Positions 43,369-51,755 of a stretch of 64,000 nt of DNA are shown piece by piece (within the stretch, counting starts at the first letter, position 1; the number at the start of each line of letters is the position of its first letter). The translations under genes and the position numbers were made by a program. Under the pieces are notes generated by a model, which saw only the letters and a program-made list of their open reading frames with translations, ran no database searches and was not told where the DNA came from. The DNA comes from Tenggerimyces flavus (GTDB lineage Bacteria; Actinomycetota; Actinomycetes; Propionibacteriales; Actinopolymorphaceae), in the NCBI RefSeq assembly GCF_016907715.1, contig NZ_JAFBCM010000001.1, positions 1,922,001-1,986,000 on the forward strand. Direction: 5' to 3'.

Positions 43369-43989
43369 TCAGCTGGTGAGGGCCGAGTGGTACGTGTCGA
43401 GCCAGTCCTGCTGTCCGGCGACGAGCACCGTGGGCTTGGGGTGGAGGGGTTCCCAGCGGAGGTGGAACTCGAAGATGCCGTTCTCCAGCTGCTTCCACTC
43501 CTCGGGCGACGGCTTCGTCGTCCGGAAGTGGTAGAACGCGCGTTCCTGCTTGCTGGCAAGTGCAGATGAGGGCACCCAGCCTTCGAAGCGCGCGTACTCC
43601 AGGCCGTCCTCGACGTCGATATCCCTTTCGGCGTAGACGATCCGCGTGAAGCCGTCGGCCTGGGCGACGACGTCGACGACCGAGTTCGTGAGCGGCCACG
43701 ACGTTTCCGGGCCGGCTGGTGCCGTGCGGAGGTACTCCTTGCGGACCAGGGCGGCCCGGCCTTCGGGGAAGTCGATCGACTGGACGCCGAGCGAGCGAAC
43801 GAGCTCGAGGCCATCGAGGCCCGTCTCCTCGGCGGCCTCGCGGATCGCCGCAGCCTCGAAGGGTTCGCCGGGCTCGACCGTGCCCGCCGGTACCTGGACG
43901 CCCGAGCCGGCGTGCCAGAACACCAGTAGCTCGCGACCGAGCCCGTCGCCGCGGGTGACGAACGACGTGACCTTCCGTTGCACCGACAC
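43369..43989 (-). CDS. NUDIX hydrolase
   Basis: 206 residues. The NUDIX box is complete: GTVEPGEPFEAAAIREAAEETGLD, read as G-x5-E-x7-R-E-x2-E-E-x-G. NUDIX enzymes hydrolyse nucleoside diphosphates linked to other moieties. The C-terminal half (FEGWVPSSALASKQERAFYH, FEFHLRWEPLHPKP) has no family motif that I recognise. Start is uncertain: GTG at 43989 or 43983, two to eight bases after the aldehyde-dehydrogenase stop. It is the last gene of the FAH-dehydrogenase operon, so a housekeeping or sugar-nucleotide role there is possible. Substrate unknown. Confidence 0.8.
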   Translation of the reverse strand: MSVQRKVTSFVTRGDGLGRELLVFWHAGSGVQVPAGTVEPGEPFEAAAIREAAEETGLDGLELVRSLGVQSIDFPEGRAALVRKEYLRTAPAGPETSWPLTNSVVDVVAQADGFTRIVYAERDIDVEDGLEYARFEGWVPSSALASKQERAFYHFRTTKPSPEEWKQLENGIFEFHLRWEPLHPKPTVLVAGQQDWLDTYHSALTS

Positions 43990-43991
43990 CG

Positions 43992-45458
43992 CTACGGCAG
44001 CGTCAACTGGCCGTTGACGCGGCGCACGATGCCGAGAAGGTTCTCGTCGCGCAACGCCTCGGGCAGCAGCTCCTGCGGCATGCTCTGGTACGACACCGGC
44101 CGCAGGAAGCGGCGGATGGCGGACGTCCCGACCGACGTGTGGATCGACGCCGTCGTCGCCGGCCAGGGACCGCCGTGCTGCATCGCGTACGTCACCGACA
44201 CGCCCGTCGGCCAGCCGTTGAACAACAGCCGGCCAGCACGATCGCGCAGCACCGCGAGCAACGCGTGCAGCGAGTCCGCCTCCTCCGGCTCCGCGTGGAT
44301 CGTCGCGGTGAGGTTGCCACCGAACGCCTTCGCCGCCTCTTCGAGCTCGGACACACTCGCGTACTCGACGAGGATCGACGTCGGGCCGAAGCACTCCTCG
44401 AGTAACGTGTCCGCGTTTGCCAGCAGGTTCGTCAACGACGTCTTGACAAGCGTCGGTCCGACCGAAAGCCCATCCTGGACGGAAGCTTCCACGACCGCCG
44501 ACACCCCGGCGACAGCGGTCAGCTTGTCGAGCACCTCGTCATACCCGGACCGGATGCGCGGGTTCAGCAGCGGCGCCGGCTCCAACGCCGCGACCGTGCT
44601 CACGATCAGCTCGTCGAGCCCGTGCCCGGCGGGAACGAACAGCAGGCCAGGCTTCGTGCAGAACTGCCCAACCCCCAACGTGTACGAGCCGATGTACCCG
44701 GTCGCGATCTCCTCACCGCGTGCCTTCACCGCACCCGGCGTGACGAAGACCGGGTTGAGGCTGCCCAGCTCGCCATAGAACGGGATCGGCTCGGGCCGCG
44801 ACGACGCGAGGTCGAACAGCGCGCGCCCGCCCGGGATGGACCCGGTGAACGAGCCCGCCTTCACCCGCGGGTCGAGCAGCGCGGTCTTGCCGTTCTCCGT
44901 GCCGACGACCACGTCGAGCGTTCCCACCGGCGCACCGGCGGCGGCCAGCGCGGCCTTGGCGACCTCGCCGACGCGCTGCGACAGCCGCGGGTGACCCGAG
45001 TGCGCCTTGACGATCACCGGGCAGCCGGCCGCCAGAGCCGAAGCCGTGTCGCCGCCGCAGACCGAGAACGCGAACGGGAAGTTGCTCGCCGAGAACATCA
45101 CGATCGGACCGAGCGGTACGAGGTAGCGTCGCAGGTCCGGCCGCGGTCCCATCCCCCAGTCGGGGTCGGCGTGGTCGATCGTGGCCTCGAGGTACGAGCC
45201 CTCGTTCAGCGTCTCGTCGAACAGCCGCAGCTGGAACGTCGTCCGCGTCAGCTCGCCCCGCAGCCGCTGCTCGGTGAGGTGCGACTCCTCGATCGCGAGC
45301 GGCACCAGCTCGTCGGCCGCCGCGTCGAGCGCGTCGGCGACGGCGCGCAGCAGCGCGCCACGTTCGGCCGGACGGAGGTCGCCGAGCGGCTTCGCGGCCG
45401 CCGCGGCGTTCTCCAGGATCGCGGCGAGCGCGTCGGGCGTCGTGGGTTCGGTGGTCAT
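43992..45458 (-). CDS. Aldehyde dehydrogenase, alpha-ketoglutarate-semialdehyde dehydrogenase type
   Basis: 488 residues of the NADP-dependent group that oxidises 2-oxoglutarate semialdehyde to 2-oxoglutarate. E230 in PFYGELGSLNPVF and the nucleophile C267 in GQFCTKPGLLFVP are the catalytic pair. MFSASNFPFAFSVCGGDTAS (in part) and FNGWPTGVSVTYAMQHGGPWPAT (in part) are signatures of this subfamily. The ATG overlaps the stop of the FAH-family gene. This is the final step of the non-phosphorylating pentose route, directly after the second dehydration. Substrate assignment rests on subfamily motifs plus the operon context. Confidence 0.87.
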   Translation of the reverse strand: MTTEPTTPDALAAILENAAAAAKPLGDLRPAERGALLRAVADALDAAADELVPLAIEESHLTEQRLRGELTRTTFQLRLFDETLNEGSYLEATIDHADPDWGMGPRPDLRRYLVPLGPIVMFSASNFPFAFSVCGGDTASALAAGCPVIVKAHSGHPRLSQRVGEVAKAALAAAGAPVGTLDVVVGTENGKTALLDPRVKAGSFTGSIPGGRALFDLASSRPEPIPFYGELGSLNPVFVTPGAVKARGEEIATGYIGSYTLGVGQFCTKPGLLFVPAGHGLDELIVSTVAALEPAPLLNPRIRSGYDEVLDKLTAVAGVSAVVEASVQDGLSVGPTLVKTSLTNLLANADTLLEECFGPTSILVEYASVSELEEAAKAFGGNLTATIHAEPEEADSLHALLAVLRDRAGRLLFNGWPTGVSVTYAMQHGGPWPATTASIHTSVGTSAIRRFLRPVSYQSMPQELLPEALRDENLLGIVRRVNGQLTLP

Positions 45459-46354
45459 CGGGCGGCCTCCCGGGCGAACGGATCGGAGAGTGCGGTGACG
45501 AGCCAGGCGAGCGGGTCCTTGCCGACGGTGACGCGGTTCGTCAATGTGCCGACCTCGGCGATGGAGATCGAGACGACATCGCCGTCCCGCAAGGTGAACG
45601 ACAGCTCGGGGATGATGCCCGTGCCGGTCGAGAGGATCGCGCCGTCGGGGAACGCGTCGCCGCGGAACAGGTAGTCGACGAGGTCGTCCGGCGTACGGTG
45701 CATGCGCGCGGTGCTCGTCTCCCCGCGCCACGCGGTCGCGCCGCCGCGCTCGACCTCGAGCGCGATAGCGAGGTCGAGCGGGTTGGCGACCTCCCAGGCG
45801 GGGACGATGCCGGTGGAGATCGCGGCGCTACCGGCGTAGATCTTGGCCTGCGGAAGGTAGAGCGGGTTCTCGCCCTCGATGGAGCGCGAGCTCATGTCGT
45901 TGCAGACGACGTACCCGACGATCTCCCCGGCACTGTTGGCGACCACGCCGAACTCGGGCTCGGGGACATCGAGTCCGGAGTCGGCCCGGATCGCGACCGG
46001 CTCGCCGTCGGTGACGACCCGCCAGGCGACGGCCTTGAGGAACAGCTCGGGCCGCTCGGCGTCGTAGACGCGTTCGTACACCGACTTCTCGGTGGTCTCC
46101 TCGACGCGGGCGTCCCGCGACCGCTCGTACGTCACGCCGGACGCCCACAGCTCGGTGCGACCGTCGATCGGCGGCAGCAGGAACGGGTCGGAGACCAGGT
46201 CGCCGGGCTTCTCCAGCGTGTCGCGGAGCTCGCCCAGCGACAGCCGGAGGAGTTCGGCGAGCTCCGTCACCGGGAGCTGGCGCACCCCCTCATCGGTGCG
46301 CAGACCAACCCTGACCTGGCGATCCGTGCGGTCGGCGTAGCGGACGATCTCCAC
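45455..46354 (-). CDS. FAH-family 2-keto-3-deoxy-pentonate dehydratase
   Basis: 299 residues. In the fumarylacetoacetate-hydrolase superfamily, the branch with SRDARVEETTEKSVYERVYDAERPELFLKA (in part) dehydrates 2-keto-3-deoxy-arabinonate or -xylonate to 2-oxoglutarate semialdehyde. Metal ligands are expected in DVPEPEFGVV and in VVCNDMSSRSIEGENPLYLP (in part). The next gene encodes the semialdehyde dehydrogenase and overlaps by four bases. A 15-bp box upstream is shared with the pentonate dehydratase gene, which supplies its substrate. A lactonase and an arabinose 1-dehydrogenase were not found in the window. Confidence 0.85.
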   Translation of the reverse strand: MEIVRYADRTDRQVRVGLRTDEGVRQLPVTELAELLRLSLGELRDTLEKPGDLVSDPFLLPPIDGRTELWASGVTYERSRDARVEETTEKSVYERVYDAERPELFLKAVAWRVVTDGEPVAIRADSGLDVPEPEFGVVANSAGEIVGYVVCNDMSSRSIEGENPLYLPQAKIYAGSAAISTGIVPAWEVANPLDLAIALEVERGGATAWRGETSTARMHRTPDDLVDYLFRGDAFPDGAILSTGTGIIPELSFTLRDGDVVSISIAEVGTLTNRVTVGKDPLAWLVTALSDPFAREAAR

Positions 46355-46377
46355 GGGCGAGCCCCCTCGGGTGCGCG

Positions 46378-46392
46378 AGACGTCAGACGAAT
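46378..46392 (-). promoter_or_regulatory. Shared 15-bp box upstream of the FAH-family operon
   Basis: Coding-strand ATTCGTCTGACGTCT, one base different from the copy at 33166-33180. TTGACC lies just upstream of it on the same strand and could be a -35 box, so the site would sit between -35 and -10. Confidence 0.5.
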
Positions 46393-46481
46393 TCGGTCAA
46401 CGGCCCCAGTCTATGGCGTGCGTGGTTGGCCGGGCCCGCTCACGGGGTGGTAGCACCCCGGACGAGTCCGGTCTCCTCACC

Positions 46482-46511
46482 TTCACAAAGTTCCGGGCCA
46501 CGACCTAGCGT
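46482..46511 (+). promoter_or_regulatory. Leaderless-type promoter of the FtsX gene
   Basis: TTCACA (46482-46487), 18 bases, TAGCGT (46506-46511), then six bases to the ATG. No ribosome-binding site precedes the ATG, which fits a leaderless message. Confidence 0.5.
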
Positions 46512-46517
46512 CCTGGT

Positions 46518-49088
46518 ATGCCGGCTGTTCTCCTGCTCGCCCGGATCAGTGCCCGGGGGCGGTTGGCCGCGCTCGGCGGGTTGGCGCTGTTGGTCGCCCT
46601 CGGGCTGGGAACGGCGACGGCAGCGCTCACCGCGTCCTGGCGAACGGAGCACGCGTACGAGACGTACCTGCGCGACGCCGAGGTGAGTGAGCTGGTCGTC
46701 AACCCCAGCGTGATCACCGACCGCATCGCCAGCGCCATCCCGGCAACGCCCGGCGTCGTCGACGTGACCACCGACACGCTGCTGGCCGCGACGGTCGACA
46801 CGGGAGCTCCGCGGACACCGCGAGATCTCCGCCATCCCGTTCAGGTCCGCTACTCCCCGGACGGCCGGTACGTCAGCATGGACCGGCCCGTCGTCCACGA
46901 GGGGCGGATGATCCGGGGCGGTGCCGAGGCGTTCGTCAACCTCGAGCTCGCCGAGGCCATGGACCTGCGGCTGGGCGACACCCTCCCGCTCGCGTTCTGG
47001 CCGATCAGCGACGCCGACAGCCACTCCACCAGGCCGACCGAGGTCATCGCACCGATCGGCCGGGCCGAGGTCCGGGTGGTCGGGATCGGCGTCTTTGCGA
47101 ACGAGGTGCTCGCCGACGAGCTGTTCCCGCGCGGGCAGGTGCTCGTGACGCCGGAGGTCGCCGGTCCGTACGACTGCACGCCGAAGCAGCCGGCAGTCGA
47201 CGATGAACGAACCTTCGACCAGTTGCGCGGGGAGTTCTGGCCGTCCGACTGTGCGGCGATGTACCGCTACTACTCGCTGCGGCTGTCGGCCGGGAACGCC
47301 GGCGTCGCCCGGGTGGGCCAGCTCCTGGAAGCCCTTGCTAGCAAGGAGAACGCACGATTGCCCGCGGCCGTCAAGGGCACCGACGCGGAGGAGTTCTACC
47401 CGAACTTCTATGTCGTGCCCGCGGTCGCGGCCGAGGAGAAGGTACGAGTCGCGCGTTCGCTGGCACCGTCGGTCACGGCCCTGCGCTTGCTCGGGATCGC
47501 GGCCGGCTGCGCCACCTTGGCGTTGGCCGTCCTCACGCTGCTGCGGATGGTACGGCGGAAGCAGCCGGCGCCCTCCGTCTGGCAGCAGCTGGGTGCCACG
47601 CGGAGCCAGCGAGCGGTCGCCCTCGGCGCGCCGCTCCTTGCCGCCGTGGCGGTCGGCGTCGCCGGGGCGGTGCTCGTGGCGTGGCTCGGTGCCGCGGTGG
47701 GGCCGGTCGCGAGCGCGCGCCTGCTCGCGCCACGCCCCGCGTTCGTGCTGGTGCCGATGGTCGTCGGTCCTCTCGTCCTGGGCTTTCTGCTCTTGCTGGG
47801 TGGAGCCGTCGCGGCGGCCGCGTACGTCGCGGCGGAGGCGACGTCGACGCCCGGGGTCGTGCGGGAGGGAGCGGCGGCCGCCGCGGCAGCCCGTACGGGC
47901 GACGTCCCGTTCGCGCTCGGGGTCCGCGCCGCCCTCGGCGGAACAGCGGCGATCGCGTTGCTCGGCGCCGCGGTCGCGGCGGTGGGTGTGGTGGTCGGTT
48001 CGGTGGTGTTCGGGACGAACCTGACGAACGTCGTCACCACACCCGCGCGGTTCGGTTGGTCGTACGACGCCGCGATGCTCGTCGGCTCGGGCTACGGTGG
48101 GGCGAACGAGCCTGTCATCGCGGAGACTCTCGACCGTCCCGAGGTCGCGGCCTGGAGCGTGGTGGGTCTCGGCTCGGCGATCGTCGACGGCGAGTCGGTC
48201 CCGTTCGTCGGCGAACGGTCCGGCTCCGGTCGGGTTCCGCTCGAGGTGGTGGAGGGACGGCGGCCATCCGGGCCGGACGAGCTCGCCCTCGGCGCCGGGA
48301 CCGCCGCGCGCCTCGGCATCTCGATCGGGGACACCGTGGCGATGAACGTCGGGGAGCTGAGGCGGACCGGAACGGTGACCGGGCTCGTCGTGCTGCCACC
48401 GGTGGGACCGATCTACTCCGACCGGGCCGGGCTGGGCACGGGGATGTGGCTTCCGGCCTCGTTCATCGAGGAGATGCACGTCGAGGCCGCGCAGGCCGCT
48501 GGCGTCACTCCGGACCAGCTGCTGGCGGGAGTCGGCAGCTTCGTGGCCGTCGACCTGCGTCCCGGGGTCGACGCGTCCCGATTCCTTGCCCAGCTTGGTG
48601 ATCTGCGGGCGTGGGACCTGTACGACTATGGCCCGGTCGTGCTCCACGAGCCGGTGCGTCCGGCGCAGATCGCCGACGTCGCCGCGTTGCGGTCGGCTCC
48701 GGTGCTGCTCGCTTCGCTCGTCGCCCTCGCCATGGCCGTCGCGTTGACACTCGCCGTCGGACTGGCGGTTCGGACCCGCCGTCTCGAGCTCGCGCTGCTC
48801 CGCGCGCTCGGCGCCACCGGCCCGCAGCTGCGCGCCACGCTGCGGTGGCAGTCGCTGGTGATCATCGGCACCGGATTGGTTGCCGGCGTTCCCCTCGGCA
48901 TCGCGCTCGGACGCCTCACCTGGCAGGGCTTCGCTCGCGACCTCGGCATCCCGCCGCTGCCGGCGGTCTCCGTGCAGTGGACGTTGGCGATCGTCCTTGC
49001 CGCGTTGGCGATCGGCCTCGCCGCCAGTGTCGTTCCCGGCCTGTTCGCCGCCCGCGTCTCACCGTCGGCGATCCTGCGGCGCGACTGA
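46518..49088 (+). CDS. FtsX-like ABC transporter permease, orphan
   Basis: 856 residues with an N-terminal membrane anchor (about 20-38), a large extracytoplasmic domain, three to four central membrane segments (about 310-430), another anchor near 480-500, a second external domain and three C-terminal segments. This is the MacB/FtsX two-module plan. LELALLRALGATGPQLRATL and the ending FAARVSPSAILRRD are typical. Such permeases need an ATPase subunit, but none is next to this gene. It therefore uses a remote partner or is a remnant. Its substrate, often a lipid, peptide or wall precursor in this family, is unknown. Confidence 0.8.
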   Translation: MPAVLLLARISARGRLAALGGLALLVALGLGTATAALTASWRTEHAYETYLRDAEVSELVVNPSVITDRIASAIPATPGVVDVTTDTLLAATVDTGAPRTPRDLRHPVQVRYSPDGRYVSMDRPVVHEGRMIRGGAEAFVNLELAEAMDLRLGDTLPLAFWPISDADSHSTRPTEVIAPIGRAEVRVVGIGVFANEVLADELFPRGQVLVTPEVAGPYDCTPKQPAVDDERTFDQLRGEFWPSDCAAMYRYYSLRLSAGNAGVARVGQLLEALASKENARLPAAVKGTDAEEFYPNFYVVPAVAAEEKVRVARSLAPSVTALRLLGIAAGCATLALAVLTLLRMVRRKQPAPSVWQQLGATRSQRAVALGAPLLAAVAVGVAGAVLVAWLGAAVGPVASARLLAPRPAFVLVPMVVGPLVLGFLLLLGGAVAAAAYVAAEATSTPGVVREGAAAAAAARTGDVPFALGVRAALGGTAAIALLGAAVAAVGVVVGSVVFGTNLTNVVTTPARFGWSYDAAMLVGSGYGGANEPVIAETLDRPEVAAWSVVGLGSAIVDGESVPFVGERSGSGRVPLEVVEGRRPSGPDELALGAGTAARLGISIGDTVAMNVGELRRTGTVTGLVVLPPVGPIYSDRAGLGTGMWLPASFIEEMHVEAAQAAGVTPDQLLAGVGSFVAVDLRPGVDASRFLAQLGDLRAWDLYDYGPVVLHEPVRPAQIADVAALRSAPVLLASLVALAMAVALTLAVGLAVRTRRLELALLRALGATGPQLRATLRWQSLVIIGTGLVAGVPLGIALGRLTWQGFARDLGIPPLPAVSVQWTLAIVLAALAIGLAASVVPGLFAARVSPSAILRRD

Positions 49089-49129
49089 CGTTCTTGCCGC
49101 AACCGGACAGAAGCCAGTCCAGGAGGCGA

Positions 49130-49159
49130 GTGCAACGTTACACTTGTGCAACGTTACAC
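49130..49159. promoter_or_regulatory. Tandem LacI-type operators
   Basis: GTGCAACGTTACAC occurs at 49130-49143 and again at 49146-49159. Each is a LacI-type dyad around AACGTT with one asymmetric pair. They lie 21-50 bases before the lacI start, so autoregulation of the following four-gene operon is likely. Confidence 0.6.
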
Positions 49160-49179
49160 AAGCGCGCCGAGGGAGAGCC

Positions 49180-50214
49180 GTGCAGAGGGAAGTCACCATC
49201 CGCGACGTCGCCGACGCCGCGAAGGTGTCGCCGAGTACGGTGTCGAACCTGCTCAACGGGCGCGACGGCCGGATGCGCAAGCGGACCAGGCAGCGCGTCG
49301 AACGGGCCATCGACGAGCTCGGCTACCGGCCGAGCCGGGTCGCCAGGCAGCTCAGAACCGGACGAGCCCAGCTGGTCGGGCTCGTCGTTCCGAGCGTCGC
49401 CAACCCGTTCTGGGGCGGCTTCGCCCGCGTGCTCGAGGCCGAGGCGCTGAGCCATGGCCTGCAGGTGCTGCTCTGCAACTCCGAACGCGACCCCGACCGC
49501 GAGCGCAGCTACGTCGACGAGCTCTGGGCGAGCGGCGTCCGCGCCGTCGTTCTTGCCACCAGCCTGCCGAGCCTCGACCACCTGCAGGCCGTGATGAGCA
49601 AGGGCCTCAGCCTCGTCGCGTTCGACCGCGAACGCCAACCCCGCGATCCCGAAGGCCTGCACAGCATCAGCGTCGACAACTTCGAGGGCGGCCGCATCGC
49701 CACGCAGCACCTCATCGACCTCGGCCACGAACGCATCGGCTTCCTCTCCGGCGCCATCGCCACCGTCAGCCGTAAGCGCCGCCTCGCGGGCTACCGGCAG
49801 GCGCTCGAGTCCGCCGGGCTCGCGTTCGACCCGCGCCTGGTCTGGGCCGACGAGACCGCCGGCTTCGGCGACGTCGTCAGCGCCCAGCTCGGCCACGACG
49901 GCATGGCCGCGTTGCTCGCCGGGAAGCAGCCACCGACGGCCGTCGTCACGATCAACGACATGTACGCGATGGGCGCCTGCTCCGCGCTCCGAGACGCTGG
50001 TACGCCCGCGCCGGAGGTGTCCGTCGTCGGCTTCGACGACCTGGTACTCGCGCCGCTGTTCAACCCGCCGCTGACGACCGTTCGCCAACCCCTGGAGGAG
50101 ATGGCGCGCTTCGCGATGGACGTGATCCGCGGCGTCGCCACCGAACCACCACCGCAGACGATCCTCGCGCCCACGCTCATTGTTCGCGGCTCCACCACTC
50201 GACGGGAGACCTAG
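49180..50214 (+). CDS. LacI-family transcriptional regulator
   Basis: 344 residues. HTH plus hinge: TIRDVADAAKVSPSTVSNLL, then NGRDGRMRKRTRQRVERAI. The ligand domain has LVGLVVPSVANPFWGGFARV, SISVDNFEGGRIATQHLIDLG and VVGFDDLVLAPLFNPPLTTV (in part). The GTG at 49180 follows GGGAGAG. Two perfect tandem operators lie just upstream. The last base of its TAG is the first of the next gene's GTG. It is the local regulator of the isomerase-SDR-hydroxyacid-dehydrogenase operon. Confidence 0.88.
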   Translation: MQREVTIRDVADAAKVSPSTVSNLLNGRDGRMRKRTRQRVERAIDELGYRPSRVARQLRTGRAQLVGLVVPSVANPFWGGFARVLEAEALSHGLQVLLCNSERDPDRERSYVDELWASGVRAVVLATSLPSLDHLQAVMSKGLSLVAFDRERQPRDPEGLHSISVDNFEGGRIATQHLIDLGHERIGFLSGAIATVSRKRRLAGYRQALESAGLAFDPRLVWADETAGFGDVVSAQLGHDGMAALLAGKQPPTAVVTINDMYAMGACSALRDAGTPAPEVSVVGFDDLVLAPLFNPPLTTVRQPLEEMARFAMDVIRGVATEPPPQTILAPTLIVRGSTTRRET

Positions 50215-51035
50215 TGCGGAACGTGCTGTTCACGAAGCTCTTCGGGGACCGACCCATCGACGAGATCGGCCAGGTCGCGAACGACCTAGGCTTCGACGGC
50301 ATCGACCTCCTGATCCGCGACGGGTTCGCGGTTGCGCCTGGCGAGGCCGCCACGCAGCTCCCGCAGGCGGTCGAGAAGCTCAAGCAGCATGGGCAATCCG
50401 TACCGATGGCGACGACCGACCTCACCGACCCTTCCGCACTCCCCGCCGAGCAAGTGCTGCAAGCCTGTGCCAACGCCGGCATCGGCGTGGTCAGGCTCGG
50501 CTACTGGAAGTACGACGGCAGCCGGCCGTACGAGCAGGTGCTCGACGAGGCTCGCAAGCACCTCGACCAGCTGACTTCCCTTGCGGAGAAGGCGAACGTG
50601 ACGCTCGCGATCCAGCTGCACGGCGGCACGATCCACGCGTCCGGTGCTTCGACCCGTGTCCTGCTGGAGGGCCGCGATCCGCAACGGGTCGCCGCCTATC
50701 CCGATCCTGGCAACCAGACGGTCCAGAGCGGCCGCGAGGACTGGCGGCTCACCCTCGACCTGCTGAAGCCGTGGCTCGTGGCCGTCGGCGTCAAGAACGG
50801 CGGCTGGTTCCCTGCCAGCGTTGACGAAACCGGGCAGCGGCGCTGGGCGTCCGACTGGCTCGGACTCGCGGACGGCATGGTGCCGTGGGCGGATATCCTC
50901 GCCCACCTTGCCGGCGGCGAGTTCGACGGGCTGCTGACGTTCCACAGCCATTACGAGCTGCCGTACGGGCAGGTGCTCGACCAGACTCGTACCGACCTCC
51001 GTTTCGTCCAGCGCGTGCTGGAGGCGGCCCGATGA
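50214..51035 (+). CDS. Sugar phosphate isomerase/epimerase-like TIM barrel protein
   Basis: 273 residues of the xylose-isomerase-like AP-endonuclease-2 fold. NDLGFDGIDLLIRDGFAVAPG, GIGVVRLGYWKYDGSRPYEQ and VTLAIQLHGGTIHASGA (in part) are the family strands. The expected metal ligands would be acids and histidines such as in LHGG, DPGN (PDPGNQTV) and FHSHYEL. Many such proteins isomerise keto sugars or dehydrate inosose-like compounds. GTG start overlaps the previous stop by one base and the stop overlaps the next ATG by four. Substrate unknown; the operon suggests a sugar acid or keto-sugar route. Confidence 0.8.
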   Translation: MRNVLFTKLFGDRPIDEIGQVANDLGFDGIDLLIRDGFAVAPGEAATQLPQAVEKLKQHGQSVPMATTDLTDPSALPAEQVLQACANAGIGVVRLGYWKYDGSRPYEQVLDEARKHLDQLTSLAEKANVTLAIQLHGGTIHASGASTRVLLEGRDPQRVAAYPDPGNQTVQSGREDWRLTLDLLKPWLVAVGVKNGGWFPASVDETGQRRWASDWLGLADGMVPWADILAHLAGGEFDGLLTFHSHYELPYGQVLDQTRTDLRFVQRVLEAAR

Positions 51036-51739
51036 GCCTTGCTGGCAAGGTCGTTCTCGTCGCTGGTGCGAGCAGCGGCATGGGTCGGGCGACGGCCATC
51101 GCGGCCGCAGCCGGCGGTGCGAAGGTCGCGTTGTTCGCCCGCCGCGAGCAGGAGCTCGCGGCTCTGGCGAAGCAGCTCGACGCGACGTTCGTCGCCGGTG
51201 ACGCCACCGACGCGACTCAGGCTGGACGGGCAGTGCTAGAAGCTGTTGACGCATGCGGGCGGGTCGACGTTCTCGTCAACTGTGTCGGCACGAACGTCAA
51301 GCAGCGTGCGCTCACCGACCTTTCGTCCGACGGTTGGCGCAACCTGATCTCGGTCAACTTGGACGCGGCGTACGTTCTCACCCAGGCCGCCCTGCCGACG
51401 TTCCGCCAGCAGCAGAACGGACTGCTGATCCACGTCTCGTCGGTGGCCGCCAAGCGGCCCGACCGCTCGGGCGTCGGTTACCAAGCCAGCAAGGCCGGAG
51501 TCGCCGCGCTCGCTTTCGGCACGATGGAAGAGGAGCGTGGGAACGGCGTCCGCGTCACTGTCATCTATCCCGGCCTGACCGACACCGCGCTCGTCGAGCA
51601 GCGGCCCGTTCCTCCCACGAAGGAGGAACTGGCCAAGGCGTTGCAGCCCGAGGACATCGCCGAGCTCTGCGTCGCGACGATGAGCCTGCCCGAGCGCGCG
51701 CACGTCTCGGAGATCGTCGTCCATCCCAGCCAGCTCTGA
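51032..51739 (+). CDS. SDR-family oxidoreductase
   Basis: 235 residues. The cofactor motif is VAGASSGMGRATAIA (T replaced by A). NAG-equivalent NCVGTN, the catalytic serine in HVSSVAAK, and Y and K in GYQASKAGV are all present, so the enzyme should be active. NAD(P) alcohol or sugar dehydrogenation in the cytoplasm is expected. ATGA overlap with the isomerase-like gene. It contrasts with the broken SDR at 24566. Confidence 0.86.
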   Translation: MSLAGKVVLVAGASSGMGRATAIAAAAGGAKVALFARREQELAALAKQLDATFVAGDATDATQAGRAVLEAVDACGRVDVLVNCVGTNVKQRALTDLSSDGWRNLISVNLDAAYVLTQAALPTFRQQQNGLLIHVSSVAAKRPDRSGVGYQASKAGVAALAFGTMEEERGNGVRVTVIYPGLTDTALVEQRPVPPTKEELAKALQPEDIAELCVATMSLPERAHVSEIVVHPSQL

Positions 51740-51755
51740 ACCGGAGGACCGCTTC

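Noticed and set aside
46440-48647. A 735-codon frame antisense to the FtsX permease
   Set aside because: Composition is dominated by Arg, Gly and Asp and it covers a gene with clear membrane segments; a shadow frame.
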